Shown: piece after piece, positions 40,601 through 52,373 of the stretch
Layout of the letters: each line of letters begins with the position of its first letter
How positions within the stretch are numbered: the stretch's first letter is position 1
NCBI GenBank assembly: GCA_039105265.1
Contig: JAPFFF010000006.1
Coordinates: 6,386,001-6,450,000, forward strand
Direction: 5' to 3'
Length of the DNA stretch: 64,000 nt
Origin: Tritrichomonas musculus
Taxonomy: Eukaryota; Parabasalia; Tritrichomonadida; Tritrichomonadidae
The notes under the pieces: generated by a model
The model's database searches: none
Told to the model about the DNA's origin: nothing
The model's input: the letters and a program-made list of their open reading frames with translations, nothing else
Translations under genes and position numbers: made by a program

Positions 40601-40616
40601 TTAATAGATATTTTTG

Positions 40617-40855
40617 AATTACAATACCAAAACTTTTTTCTATGCTATTATTTAAAAAGTTGCAATTTCAAAACTTTTTTCTATGATATTAATTTAAAAG
40701 TTACAATTCCACGACTTTTTCTAAATAAGTATTTAAAAAGTTACAATTCCACGACTTTTTCTAATTACGTATTCAAAAAGTTACAATTGCAGAACTTTTT
40801 TCTGGTTACTTATTCAAAAAGTTGCAATTCTAAAACTTTTTCTGTATAACCGATT
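40617..40855. repeat. ~60-bp tandem repeats flanking the transposase gene, left side
   Basis: About four units of the type AAAAAGTTACAATTCCACGAC + TTTTTCTA. The inverse of the same unit recurs at 43143-43350 on the far side of the gene, four or so copies. Confidence 0.75.
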
Positions 40856-40887
40856 GTTGTGATTGAATCATTATACGTTTAGATTAA

Positions 40888-40893
40888 TCATTA
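40888..40893 (+). promoter_or_regulatory. Initiator-like TCATTA ahead of the MULE transposase
   Basis: TCATTA fits the known trichomonad initiator TCA(+1)Y(T/A)(T/A) and would start transcription 6 nt before the ATG at 40896, within the usual very short leader length. It also supports this ATG over the upstream non-ATG codons. Confidence 0.55.
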
Positions 40894-40895
40894 TT

Positions 40896-43118
40896 ATGAA
40901 CGACAGAACCCATAAAAGTGATACTTTTTACAGAGCCAAAGATCCAGAACTACTAAGGAAATTAGGTAAAAGAGAAACATCAAAAAATGTAATTGAAATA
41001 ATTCCTTTCAATAACTCAGAATTTGAATTCACAACTTTCGTGACATTTGCAGCACTAATTGAAAAAAATTACTTTTCTAGTTCAATGATTAGAAAAGATG
41101 ATAAAACGTCTCATATCAAAGTTTTTCAAAAAAAATTTTTATTTTGTAATCCTCAAATGTACAATTACTCATTCCATATCACTTTTGGCATTAATTTTAT
41201 GCCTATAAAAGTATATGTTAAATATCATATGAATGACTTTAATTATATTGAAAAAAATGGAGAATTATGCATAGTTCTCGGAGATCCAACTTTCTATGGT
41301 ATTACAGCTGATCAAATTGATCATTTCCATTTAAGAAACGATATTAGAGAAAATTCTCTTATATATCAAGTGGCCAAATATTTTGTTTCGGGGTGGCACC
41401 AGTGCCCTGAGTGTGTTCTTGTTTACTTCAGAAAATGTTTGCCAAAAGCTCAAGCGAATAGTCAGATTTCAAAGACAACCGTACTTGATATTTTAAAGAA
41501 TTGTCCAGGCAATATTAAAATTTTTTATCAAATGACCAAAGACCATAAAGAAGAAGTTAGATACATGTCAATAGTCTTTCCATGGTCATTAGAAGTATTG
41601 GAGAAATCACATTATATCGAGTTGGATGCTTCATTTTACGCTATGAAGCCATATAAGTATTGCATTACACAGGCAATTTATTTCAATGAATCTCTGCCAA
41701 TAACCATCTCAATTGCGCCTTCAGAAGAGATTGCACTGTATCAAAATGTTATCGATCACTTAAATCAATATTCCAATTATTCCATTAACTGGAATGACAA
41801 AATAGTTTTATCAGACATTGGAAATTCAATTGAATCTGTATGCAAAAGAAACCATATAACACAATTTCTATGTCATCGTCATATACTGGAACATTTTGGA
41901 AGTTCCTGTGTATTATCCTTTTTTGTTAACAGATTATTAAAATGTAACAGCTATGTCGAGTTTGTTCAAATTTCAGGTGAAGTTAATAATGAGTTAGAAG
42001 AGTATATAAACGAGAAGAAAAAGATGAAAATCAAAGATGATAAGTTTGATCTGAAAGTAGAAGATCTTCAAGAAATGCTTAAAGGCGAAAAAGGAGATCC
42101 AAAAAGTCATTTTTTTATCAATAAATGGGCGAAATGGATAAGACGCCAATATCACGTCAGCACTTGCTCAAATCATATAGAAGCTATGCATGGTGTTATT
42201 AATAGATCATTAGGTTTAAATTTCTCTTTTAAATCAAAACTTAAAAATTTGATTGAAACAATTAAGAATCAATTTGAAAACTATAAAGTAAGACATGGCA
42301 AATCAATAAGAAGAAAAATAAAAGCAAACATTAGTTTAATATTAAACAAGTTGAAAACTCCAAGTTATGATATAATGGATTTTTGTGTAGAAGAATGTTC
42401 ATGCGAAGAAGAATTCTATAATTGCATGTTATATGGAAGTGCAATTAAATGTCAGCATCAATTATTACTTCCCGCAAAACATGCTATTCTATCAATGATA
42501 GAAATGATCAAAGAACATGTAAAAGAAGATGAAATAAATATAAATCATTTGATTATTTCTATTTTAAGTCAAAAAAGAATCGTTAATCAAATACAAAACA
42601 ACATCGTTCCAAATGTTGTCACATTATTTTTCCCCTATTCTAATCAATACGATTGGATGTCTGACTCAATTTTAACAGATTTTGTAATAGCAATACAAAA
42701 CTGTTTCAAATACACAATTCCAGATATGATGCAAATTCAAGACACTTCTCCAACAAATAAAATTGATGTATACCATTTCACTGATTATGTAAATATTATT
42801 CCTTCAAATATTGACGATTTTATTCACATTTCTTTTACAGGATTTGATAAAGCAGAAGAGGAAATATGGGTTAAAAAAAGCCTGTCAGAAACCGAAAAAT
42901 TAACTAAAAAAATAATGTTTGAGACATTATATGAAATATTATACGTTTATCCAGACTTAAGAAGATCAACTGCTGCATATGCTATATGTTTTGACCAATA
43001 TTTAAAATATTTGAGCTTTACTGATAAATCAGAAATTCTAAAATGGATACCTAAATTTAAAGTTGCATGCTCGAAGAATGCTGATGAAATTATGAAAAAA
43101 CATAAGTTTTTTAAGTAA
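40896..43118 (+). CDS. Mutator-like (MULE) transposase (740 aa)
   Basis: MULE-type DDE transposase that cuts and moves the element. Catalytic candidates: D244 in IELDASFYAM, D307 in IVLSDIGNS and E429 in CSNHIEAMHGVINRS, with the CHRH motif (FLCHRHILEHF) after the second Asp. The order and the SNxxEA-x-HGVIN word are typical of the family. The N-terminal 200 residues probably bind the terminal repeats. The C-terminal third has a Cys-rich part (CVEECSCEEEFYNC). No frame disruption seen. Confidence 0.88.
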   Translation: MNDRTHKSDTFYRAKDPELLRKLGKRETSKNVIEIIPFNNSEFEFTTFVTFAALIEKNYFSSSMIRKDDKTSHIKVFQKKFLFCNPQMYNYSFHITFGINFMPIKVYVKYHMNDFNYIEKNGELCIVLGDPTFYGITADQIDHFHLRNDIRENSLIYQVAKYFVSGWHQCPECVLVYFRKCLPKAQANSQISKTTVLDILKNCPGNIKIFYQMTKDHKEEVRYMSIVFPWSLEVLEKSHYIELDASFYAMKPYKYCITQAIYFNESLPITISIAPSEEIALYQNVIDHLNQYSNYSINWNDKIVLSDIGNSIESVCKRNHITQFLCHRHILEHFGSSCVLSFFVNRLLKCNSYVEFVQISGEVNNELEEYINEKKKMKIKDDKFDLKVEDLQEMLKGEKGDPKSHFFINKWAKWIRRQYHVSTCSNHIEAMHGVINRSLGLNFSFKSKLKNLIETIKNQFENYKVRHGKSIRRKIKANISLILNKLKTPSYDIMDFCVEECSCEEEFYNCMLYGSAIKCQHQLLLPAKHAILSMIEMIKEHVKEDEININHLIISILSQKRIVNQIQNNIVPNVVTLFFPYSNQYDWMSDSILTDFVIAIQNCFKYTIPDMMQIQDTSPTNKIDVYHFTDYVNIIPSNIDDFIHISFTGFDKAEEEIWVKKSLSETEKLTKKIMFETLYEILYVYPDLRRSTAAYAICFDQYLKYLSFTDKSEILKWIPKFKVACSKNADEIMKKHKFFK

Positions 43119-43142
43119 ATTATTTTGATTTAATCATTTTAT

Positions 43143-43350
43143 CTACTCAGAAAAAGTTTTAGAATTGTAACTTTTTGAATGATACCATAGAAAAAGTTTT
43201 GGAATTGCAACTTTTTAAATTATAGCATAGAAAAAGTTTGAGAATTGTAACTTTTTAAATAGTAACATAGAAAAAAGTTTTGGAATTGCAACTTTTTAAA
43301 TTATAGCATAGAAAAAGTTTGAGAATTGTAACTTTTTAAATAGTAATATT
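43143..43350. repeat. ~60-bp tandem repeats flanking the transposase gene, right side
   Basis: Inverse of the units at 40617-40855 (GAAAAAGTTT + GGAATTGCAACTTTTTAAAT). Confidence 0.75.
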
Positions 43351-43544
43351 GAAAAAAAAAATGTCTAATAAAAAAGTTACCAAGATAAGCACCTTATAAT
43401 TATATTGTCTTTTATAGTAACATAGATAAGATTTGTAATTCCACAACTTTTATTATCATTTAATATATTAAATAAATAAAAAATAAAGTATTAATGGAAA
43501 AAACATGAAAAAATTACAAAAATAAAATGTTTTATTGTAATTAT

Positions 43545-44070
43545 TATATGTTGCGTTTGCTCCGTATAGTTGGTTGAAAAGGTTGATTTGAATGCTAAAA
43601 AAAATCAAAGATAAACGTTAATAATAAACGATGCTTATGGTTTAATTTGCTCATGGAAATGCACATATATATGTTGCGCTTGCTCCGTATAGTTGGTTGA
43701 AAAGGTTGATTTGAATGCTAAAAAAAATCAAAGATAAACGTTAATAATAAACGATGCTTATGGTTTAATTTGCTCATGGAAATGCACATATATATGTTGC
43801 GCTTGCTCCGTATAGTTGGTTGAAAAGGTTGATTTGAATGCTAAAAAAATCAAAGATAAACGTTAATAATAAACGATGCTTATGGTTTAATTTGCTCATG
43901 GAAATGCACATATATGTTGCGTTTGCTCCGTATAGTTGGTTGAAAAGGTTGATTTGAATGCTAAAAAAATCAAAGATAAACGTTAATAATAAACGATGCT
44001 TATGGTTTAATTTGCTCATGGAAATGCACATATATATGTTGCGCTTGCTCCGTATAGTTGGTTGAAAAGG
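43545..44070. repeat. Tandem 120-122-bp units in right MULE repeat
   Basis: Four full copies and one partial, inverse of the left array at 40020-40600. Copy number differs slightly between the two ends. Confidence 0.9.
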
Positions 44071-44428
44071 CTGATTTGAATAAGATATTAATATTTATCT
44101 GAGAAATATAATACATTCGAGCTCCCCTGCAGAAGGAGCTCAAATGCCGCTGTGAGCTTCCCCTGCAGAAGGAGCTCAAGCAAGATTTTCTTAGATAAAT
44201 TAACAAAGATAATAAGATAAAGTTTTAACTTCAAAAAGTATTTTTTGAATCAATACTCAATTTTAATAAAAGAACAAACTTTTTGAATTATCTTATTCAA
44301 CTATACAATTATTTTTAATTCAATTTATTTTCTGAATATATTTGTACAATCCTTTTCAAAAAGTGGGCGCGATTTCCACTAGAAATAAATTTAGCCAATT
44401 TTATTCATTAAAATGATTTACCCCCAAC

Positions 44429-44905
44429 TAGACTTGTTATTTTGAGAATCGATATCAAAAACGTCACTTTTTTGTATCTGATACTCGATTATCAGTTTAA
44501 AAAACTGATATCGAGATTATCGATTATCAAGATATCAGATATGAAATGTGATATCAAAATAATTGTAAACTTGATATCAATTACCGAGATCTCGAGATCT
44601 CAAACTGATCTATCTTTTTTTATAATTGGTATATGTGATTTTATAATATTTAAAAATATATAATATATTGCATTGATGTTTATTTTAAGATTAAGATCAA
44701 AAAATACATTCTTTTTTATGAAATATTTGAGATTAAAAAACGATCATATATTTATCAAAAAGTTTGATTGAAAATTCTGATATCAAAAGCTGAGAAAAAA
44801 AATTCTCGATCTCTGAAATCGATCTCGAGAATCTGTATATATTTATGTATCGATATCAAAAAGTCAATCAATTATCGATCTCGAGAATCGGAGAATAACA
44901 AGTCT
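44429..44905. mobile_element. MITE 1 in the pogo left end (477 bp)
   Basis: ACCCCCAAC on both sides (44420-44428, 44906-44914), a 9-bp duplication. Inverted ends TAGACTTGTTATT / AATAACAAGTCT. Inside, repeated GATATCAAAA and GATCTCGAGA words. Mutator-type by duplication length. Confidence 0.7.
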
Positions 44906-44914
44906 ACCCCCAAC

Positions 44915-46883
44915 AGAGGTGGAAAAAAAAATTTTTTTTTCCCCATATTAAAAACAATATATATTAAAATATAATAATATGTTTCCTATTAATAAAAAAG
45001 CAAAAATTGTTTACTTAAATTATTTTGGTTTCCAAGATATACTTATTTTTTAAAAGAAACCGAAAAAAATAAAATAGATATATCTTGATTTAAAATAATC
45101 ATATTAATTATATTATCATATATATCATTTTATAAATGTATATTAAATTTAATTTAAAAATATTTTTTAGGAATACCAATTGAAATATATTGAAATAAAA
45201 AACAGAGAAATCCAAAAAGTTTAATTTAGTCAAAACTTGATCATTTTTTTACCCAAGCTAAATATATTATGTAATATTATCTTATATTTATTATTATATA
45301 TATTTACAAATTTTCAATTAAAAATAATGATATAAATAAAAAGATATTCATGATTCATTTTACGAAATTTTCCAATAATGACAAAAAAAAAGTAAAGATT
45401 GCACCATAACTTCCTATTTATCTAAGATCAGAAAATTTATATATTATTTATGATTAGTATATCATTCAATAATCTTTTTTAAATGATAAGATTTTATTTT
45501 GTCATTCAAGGTTTATTCACTAATGACAGTTTTTAAAAGCTTCTATAAAATACGAGTAATCCATTGATATAACATATTTGTATTGTTTTTTATAGATTTT
45601 TTGTTTTTTATGTTATAAAATAACAAATATTTTCTTTTTTATTATCTAAATCAATTGTATTAAGTAAAGATAAAATCGTTTTTTTCATATTTTTCCAAAA
45701 AGAAGTGTTTTTTATATATTTTTGAATACATCTACAAATCTCAGCTGTCAAAAATAAATTAAGATTGAGAAATCAAATTTATTATGTTTATAAAATATCT
45801 ATTCATGGAACATATTTAATTTCGACTGCTGAATTTTTAGATATTAACAAAAATAAATCCCAATTGTAAATTCTCAGAAAAAATGAGTAGTTTACATTTT
45901 TTTGAATAAAATTTAACATACTTTTTAATATGACTGAACTAAGTAGAAGCGCGCTTAAACTCAAATGAATTGAGCATGAAATAGATGAAAAACAATCAGA
46001 ATTGAATTTAATGAACACGCCTAACCATCAGAATGCTTTTTGAATCAAAACCATAATTCTTTTAATGAAATCATTGACCAAAACACAAATTTAACTGAAA
46101 AATATCTGATTCTTGGAGATATTATCAAAAATGTTGCAAATGTCACAAAAAAGAAACAAAAGAAATCAAGCATGAAATTGAATTAGAAAAATTTTTCAAT
46201 TTTTTCCATCAATTTTACAAAAGAACACCAGAATTTTGTGATCTGCAAAATGTTAGTGATATAATTGACAATTACGATAGTAATTATCCAGAAGTCCCCG
46301 TTTCTGATATTAAAGATTATTATTATATTTGGCTTTCAAACAATTTTTCAAAATATGAGTTCTTGTTAAGTTCAAAAATACCAGAAATATTAAGTTCACC
46401 AAATCTTTAATTCAGTAAAAATGATATATCTATATTTATAGCGATTTTTATTCTGATTAAAATTGAATGAACACATTGAAAATTTGAATGACCCAAACTT
46501 TGTAAATCAATTTTATCTACAGAATAAATTATTTTTAATTTTAGTACTAACTATACTAATTTAAATTATAATGATAAATTTAGCTTGGGTGATTCATACA
46601 CCTTTATTCCAAAAACATATCAAAATATCATAAGATGGTTTTATGATAAAAGGCTGATATTTATTATATAGATGTTTTGCTTATATTTATATAAAATGGA
46701 ATCAAATAAATCCATTTTGCTTTGTTTTTTGTCATTTTAGCGGAGATGAAAAAGTTCGATTTTCTCAAAAACTGTCAGTCGAAAATCAATAACTTACCTA
46801 TAATTCTAGTTCATTATTGATGATAAGCATATCCTATAAGTTTTATTAAATTTGACAGCTGATAAATTTTTTTTTCCACCTTT
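44915..46883. mobile_element. Element 2 in the pogo left end (1969 bp)
   Basis: Ends AGAGGTGGAAAAAAAAATTT at the left, and its inverse with one difference at the right. CCCCCAAC flanks both sides (44907-44914, 46884-46891). Carries a decayed coding stretch (46099-46410). Its left 280 bp (44942-45218) recur, inverted, at 56054-56331. Mutator-type suspected from the 8-9-bp duplication. Confidence 0.65.
46099..46410 (+). pseudogene. Decayed coding stretch inside element 2
   Basis: An open stretch of about 100 codons without an ATG start, protein-like (KCCKCHKKETKEIKHEIELE ... SDIIDNYDSNYPEVPVSDIK). A C-C-x-C-H cluster near its start could be part of a zinc site. Family not recognised. Probably a relic of the element's own gene or of a captured one. 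Confidence 0.35.
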
Positions 46884-47185
46884 CCCCCAACTCGCTACAA
46901 ATGGTTATTTTTGTGTACGTTATTTTGGTTAGCATAATTTTTTTTTGTTAACTGCGAAATTTCAATAAGGTTAAAAAAAAAAAAAAAAAAAAAAAAATAC
47001 ATTTAATTAACTGCTATAAAACAATAAAAATTTATTTTCTTTTAAGGAATAAATATATATGTAAAGCATTTATATGTTAGTTTTATTAATTTAAATTATA
47101 AATATAATAAGAATTAAAATAGTTTTTATATTGTAAAATACTTTTTTTATTGAAAAAGTGACACTTTTTATCGTTTATTTTTGCA

Positions 47186-48382
47186 ATGGGGAAGAAAAAG
47201 TTCCATTCCCCTCATAGAAAATACCACTTATATCCTAAACGAGTCAATAGAGCAAAAGCAAGATACTTTAGATTACTCAATGATGAAAGTATGAACAAGA
47301 GGAAAATTTTCACAATTATCAAGAATGAATTTGGTATTCCACGAAGTACAATGGTTCGTTGGTCACGTAAATGGAAGTTAGATCCTTTTTATGATCCATG
47401 TGATACCAGTGTACATGGAACTTTCCACAGAATATTTACAGATGAGCAAGAGGAAAACATAGTGCAGTATATCGATTTAAATTACATTAAAATGGGCAAA
47501 TATTTTTCAGATTTTTATTTTGAAACCATTATTTACAACGCTTTTGACGAGATATATCCAAATCCCAAAACAGCTCCAAAATTTGAATGTAGTCCTGGTT
47601 TTATAAGCGATTTTAAAAACAGACACAGATTATCATCAAGATTAGCTCACTTTAGACAGAGGCCAGTTAACAAAACAGAGGAACAAATAGAAATTGAAAT
47701 TCAGAGTTTCAGATCACAAGTCTCAAATTTAATTGAAAAAGTTCGAAATACAAATGAAGTAGTACTCAAAGCAGATGAAACAGGATTTCAAGTGTTACCG
47801 ACAACAATCAGAACTTGGGCATTCAAAAATGATAAGAACATAAGTATTAACGTTAACGAAAATGACAAAGATAGGGTTTCCATAATGGCGACTATTACAT
47901 CAGAATATAAAAAATTACCACTTTTTATTATAGCTAAAGCAAACGATGAAGATGAAACAGAAGAACAAATCGGTGAACTTATTGAAAACAATACATTTAC
48001 TTTTTCTGAGAAGTCTTATATGAATGCTACATGTTTTTCAAAATACTTACATTTTTTAAGAGAACAAATCCCGATACACAAAAAAATTCACTTAATTATT
48101 GATAGTTATTCGTCTCACACCAGCAAACTCGCAAAACAAACAGCAAACCTTTTAAATATCGAATTAATCTTTATTCCATCTCATTTCACAGACTTGTTGC
48201 AGCCATTAGATATAGCAATTTTCGCGCCACTCAAAAGTATGACAAACTCAAAAATCAGAAGACTACTTTTAGACAATGATGAAAAAATTATAGGTATGAA
48301 AAGATCGCTATACTACTTACAAGAATCATGGAAAGATTTGCCAATATTTACTTTGATGAATGCCTGGGATCAATATCTTTAA
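47186..48382 (+). CDS. pogo/Tigger-like transposase (398 aa)
   Basis: DDE_1-type transposase of the Tc1/mariner-pogo group. The N-terminus has a helix-turn-helix with basic residues (NRAKARYFRLLNDES... STMVRWSRKWKL) and a second CENP-B-like DNA-binding part. Catalytic candidates are D197 (LKADETGFQ), D306 (LIIDSYSSHTS) and D342 (LLQPLDIAIFAPLK). The spacing between the last two is 35, i.e. DD35D. At 398 aa it is shorter than many pogo proteins, but all three acidic positions are present. The frame is undisturbed. Confidence 0.85.
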   Translation: MGKKKFHSPHRKYHLYPKRVNRAKARYFRLLNDESMNKRKIFTIIKNEFGIPRSTMVRWSRKWKLDPFYDPCDTSVHGTFHRIFTDEQEENIVQYIDLNYIKMGKYFSDFYFETIIYNAFDEIYPNPKTAPKFECSPGFISDFKNRHRLSSRLAHFRQRPVNKTEEQIEIEIQSFRSQVSNLIEKVRNTNEVVLKADETGFQVLPTTIRTWAFKNDKNISINVNENDKDRVSIMATITSEYKKLPLFIIAKANDEDETEEQIGELIENNTFTFSEKSYMNATCFSKYLHFLREQIPIHKKIHLIIDSYSSHTSKLAKQTANLLNIELIFIPSHFTDLLQPLDIAIFAPLKSMTNSKIRRLLLDNDEKIIGMKRSLYYLQESWKDLPIFTLMNAWDQYL

Positions 48383-48884
48383 TCTTTTCAAAAGTCAAAC
48401 TATATAAGATTATCAAATAATTATCAATACTAAAAAAAAGCTTTTTCAATACGTTTATTAATATTCATTAATCAAAAAATAATTAATTGTCAATAATACT
48501 CAAAAATAGGAAACTATTATAAGATAATAATATTTTACTCAAAAAAACCAATTTCTTTATAATTAGTTCCTTTTTTAGTTTTATCTAATAATATTTTGTT
48601 AGTTTCTTATATTCATCCACATGACTTTTAGTTATTTTCTTTTTTATTTTAAAACAAATTTGGACATTTTATATTTTAATTAACATTTCGTCTATTAAGT
48701 TAACTTATTTATTTTACCATTTAGCATTTAGTTCATAATTATTATAAATTTCATATCATTTTACTCTACTTCATTTGATCGAATTTTCTTCCTTACAATT
48801 TCACATCCACTTTCTCAATTCCACATCCACTCTCTCAATTTATCTTCTGTTGCTTCAAATTCTCACCTAACATTATCAATTTTT

Positions 48885-48927
<43 letters not shown>

Positions 48928-48936
48928 AATTTTTAA

Positions 48937-49509
48937 GGACGACCTTTCTATGAAAAATGATCGTTGTGGTTACATTTAATTTTTCCTCAATCTTTCATAA
49001 TTTTATTGTAAAACTCATATTAACAAATAAATAATTGGAATATAATGCATATAAAAAATAATTAAATAATTATTCAGCTTTGAAAAAGAGATATTTCAAA
49101 AAATAAAAGAGAATTAAACCAAAATACGTTTATATTTTTTCTAAGAATTTCAAAATGTAATAACTCAATTTCAAATAAAAACAATTTTGTTTTCTATGCA
49201 CCATTTATTAAATAACATGAATATTTAAAATAATCCGGTTCCAAACTCATAATATATTAAAGAAAAAGATGAAATTTTAGTAGATTAAATAAAAAAATGA
49301 TTAAATATGATAAATAACAAGTATTAATATTACTTTTCGAACCGGATATCAATAATTTATTCTATTTGATTTGTATTAACACAAAAACAAGTTTCTTTTT
49401 TCCCTTCTAACTTGAGTTATTAAATTTTTTAATTTTCAATGATTTACGATGAAAATGAATACAAAAATTAATCGTTATAAAATAAATTATAAACGGTGAA
49501 AGGTCGTCC
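48937..49509. mobile_element. TTAA-flanked MITE (573 bp)
   Basis: Ends GGACGACCTTTC / GAAAGGTCGTCC, exact inverses, flanked by TTAA on both sides (48933-48936, 49510-49513). A TTAA duplication is typical of piggyBac- and Kolobok-type transposons. A run of more than 30 A lies just upstream. No coding capacity. Confidence 0.75.
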
Positions 49510-49861
49510 TTAAAGATCTAATACCTACTTTTGCAATCAGAAAGTCTTTTATCAGATTAGTTATTTTATAAATAGTACTCTAAGATAAAAATACTCAGTA
49601 ATATTTTAAGGAAAGAGTGTCAATTTTATGAATTCAATAAAACGAATCAAACGAAAAATTCAATTAATCAATTTCAAGTTAATATATATTTTTTTAATTA
49701 TTTGCATCTGAGAAAGTGTATTAAAGATCTTTTATTAAAATCAAACATTTTTATTTTTTTAAAAAAAAGCATTTAAATCTTTGAAAAACACAAAAAAAAG
49801 TTCATAAAATAAAAACCAGAGAAATATTGGCTTTATTTTTTAAAAAATGAATTACAAATAT

Positions 49862-50003
49862 ATTATTTTATTTCGATATTGAATAAAGTAATAGAGAGCT
49901 TTTGTAATTATATTTAATACTTGGTAAATATCATTTCGATTTCATTACTCAATTCAACAAAATGAAAAAAACTCTCTATTACTTTATTCAAATTTGAAAT
50001 AAT
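49862..50003. repeat. Foldback repeat (142 bp)
   Basis: Arms of about 40 bp around GAATAAAGTAATAGAGAG and its inverse, with a ~60-bp loop. Could be a short MITE; no clear target duplication seen. Confidence 0.5.
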
Positions 50004-52373
50004 AAATGACTGGCCCACTTTAATTATATAAAAACCTCATTGAGAATGCTGTGGTTTTATTTTTAAGCATTCATTCAAAAAAAATATAAACTATTCAATT
50101 TTTTTAAAATTTGAGAACTTATACTCCCATTTTTAGAAAATAAAAATAGTCAAAATCTTAATCAGAATTAATTTTTTTAAAAAAAATACTCTTCCATCTA
50201 GAATTTAATTCATAATATAAATTATATTTTTTATAATTTTTTGTACATCAACCATTTTTGGATCAAAATCATTTTATTTGTAAATTGTTTTGAGTAAAAT
50301 ACCAAAAATCATTTTATAAATACAGTATTTCAATTTTTAAATTATCGGAAAAATCGTTGATTTGGTGAACTAAACGTTATTCTTTTTTGGCGCTAAAAAG
50401 TTTTGATTTTGGCGCGGAAATTTATTTTTTTTTGGCGCTAAATTTTAACAATTTAACTTTTTGTTAAACAACTGAAGTTCATTTCATTATTTTTTGTTGC
50501 TGATTAATAATTTGATGAGCAGACCAACAAAGCAGAGGATCCACTTGAAAAAAATTTTTTTTTGTTTGTGAATTGAATTGATTTGAATTGCTTTATGTGA
50601 TCTGAAATATGTGCAAAAAGCATCATTTTGATTAGCAATCTGATTTATTATTATTATGTTTTTTTTTTTTTTTAAATTGCCGAATGATAAAAATTATAAA
50701 TTTATAGCATATATGGCAAAACAATGGTTTATAAAAAAAACATAGATCTGCGCAGTAAAAACAATATAATTTGCATTTTGGAAAAAAATCGTGAATCATA
50801 TCTTTCATCAAAATGAAAATTTGGTACTAGAATACTGATTAAATTGAGATATTTTGGAAAAAATAAATATGCATTATAACGATGAATAATAAATATCGGT
50901 AATTGCGAATTTTTCCAATTTAATATATATAAGGAAAAAGAATATTATAAAAAAGAAGCACCAATTGATAATTTCTTCAAAAGCATTAACGCTAATCCTA
51001 ATGTAAATTAAAGTTATTGGAATTTCGATTTGCTTTTGTGCTCAATACAAGAGAAACATAAGACTAGAAAATTTGAGATTTTTTTTTTTTCAGCCAATAA
51101 ATTTGAATAAAAAAATTTTATACATAAATTTATAAGCTTAAAAAAAAAAATTTAAAATCTAATAAAAATAAATAATAAAATATTTTTAATATTAAAAAAA
51201 TGATATATCTATGGAATTTTTATGTTGATATCTCAATCAGATATAAAAAAAAACTCTTTCCTTAAAATGTTTTTCAGAAATTTTATGAAAATGGAATATT
51301 AAATTAAAATCTTTATGCTTTTTATTATTAGCAAAAAGGTTCTAGTTGTTTCAATAAAAATTGGAATATTCTTATGCAGAATATTTTGTTCTATAGTCCA
51401 AGTTGCCATTTACTCAATTTTTTCCTTTTTATAATATTCTATTATACAGTTTTTTTTTGATTTTTAAATTAAAGTCCCTTAATGATCGATGAACAAATAA
51501 TTTCAGATTTTCATGCCACTTTTTCTCAATTTAATTTATCATTTTTAAACGAAATAGGATAATGCATTTATTACTATTGTGATTAACTCATTTTTAGCCA
51601 GAAAATCATATATTTTTATTTTGTTCAATGTCTTATCTTCTAAGCTCTCATTTTTATTTGTTCTTTTAATTCTATTATCAGTTCGAATGTTAATTATGAA
51701 AAAATCGGATTTCAATTTTTTCTACATATTTTAAAAATTTACAATAAATATTACATTTATGTTGAACACACAAAATTTATAATTTTGAACTATATAATTA
51801 TATTTACTTTTAAAGTATCTTTTTAATTTCTCATAACAGTTTTGAAAATAATCAAAATCGAGTTGGTAATTCGCAATGTATTATCTATAGAAAAGTGGAT
51901 TTGATATCTCTTTTATTAAATAAATACAAAATTAACAACTACTCAAACAATATAATATTATACAACGTAATACGATTTCTTACCTCTTTTTTTTTTATAA
52001 AGATATTAAAATAATTTACATTCAATTTCTTTCTTTTTCTCTCATTTTTTTATAATATAAGCATCTTTGCATGTAATTAATAAAAGGTGTATTTACTTTT
52101 TGAAATTTCTTTTTCTTCAGTATTTATTAAAGATTTTTGTTTTTTTGTACGTTTTTCTCATTCAATTTTTCTTCTCAATTTCCTACAAAAAAATAACGAG
52201 AAAATAACGTATCAAAAAATAACCATTTGTAGCGAGGAGGGGGTAATGATGACTACCCTGATCTCGCTTAAAAAGAACTGTAGACACTAAACCGTTTATA
52301 ATTTTTTCAAAAATTTGATTTCGAAAAACGATTGATTTTGAATATTTTATATTTATTGTTTGAATTTTTATTA

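Larger units (their letters stand above)
39699..44396. mobile_element. Autonomous Mutator-like element (TvMULE-type, 4698 bp)
   Basis: Starts GGCTAAATTTATTTCTAGTG and ends with the inverse. AATTTTAT occurs on both sides (39691-39698, 44397-44404), an 8-bp target duplication. The inverted repeats are about 0.85-0.9 kb and contain tandem 120-122-bp units. It encloses one intact transposase gene (40896-43118). With near-identical ends and an open gene, it could be recently active. Confidence 0.9.
44421..52243. mobile_element. pogo-type transposon, enlarged by nested insertions
   Basis: Right end (reverse complement) CCCCCTCCTCGCTACAAATG, flanked by TA (52244-52245). The left end starts CCCCCAAC after TA (44419-44420) and resumes at 46884 with CCCCCAACTCGCTACAAATG after two insertions at this site. 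Termini continue alike for about 40 bp (GGTTATTTTT, ACGTTATTTT). It contains a pogo/Tigger-like transposase gene (47186-48382), a TTAA-flanked MITE and a 142-bp foldback. Apart from these, 49510-52243 is AT-rich and shows no gene. Confidence 0.75.

Noticed and set aside
40064-40617. Open frames with MCISMSKLNHKHRLL repeats, and mirror copies at 43774-44206
   Set aside because: They are the tandem 120-bp units of the MULE inverted repeats, open by chance in both arms.
40020-44070. Regularly spaced repeats resembling a CRISPR array
   Set aside because: Units are contiguous, without unique spacers, and lie in inverted arms of a transposon in a eukaryote.
50376-50448. Three TTGGCGC words as a regulatory cluster
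   Set aside because: They lie in gene-free AT-rich DNA within the pogo element, with no gene start nearby.
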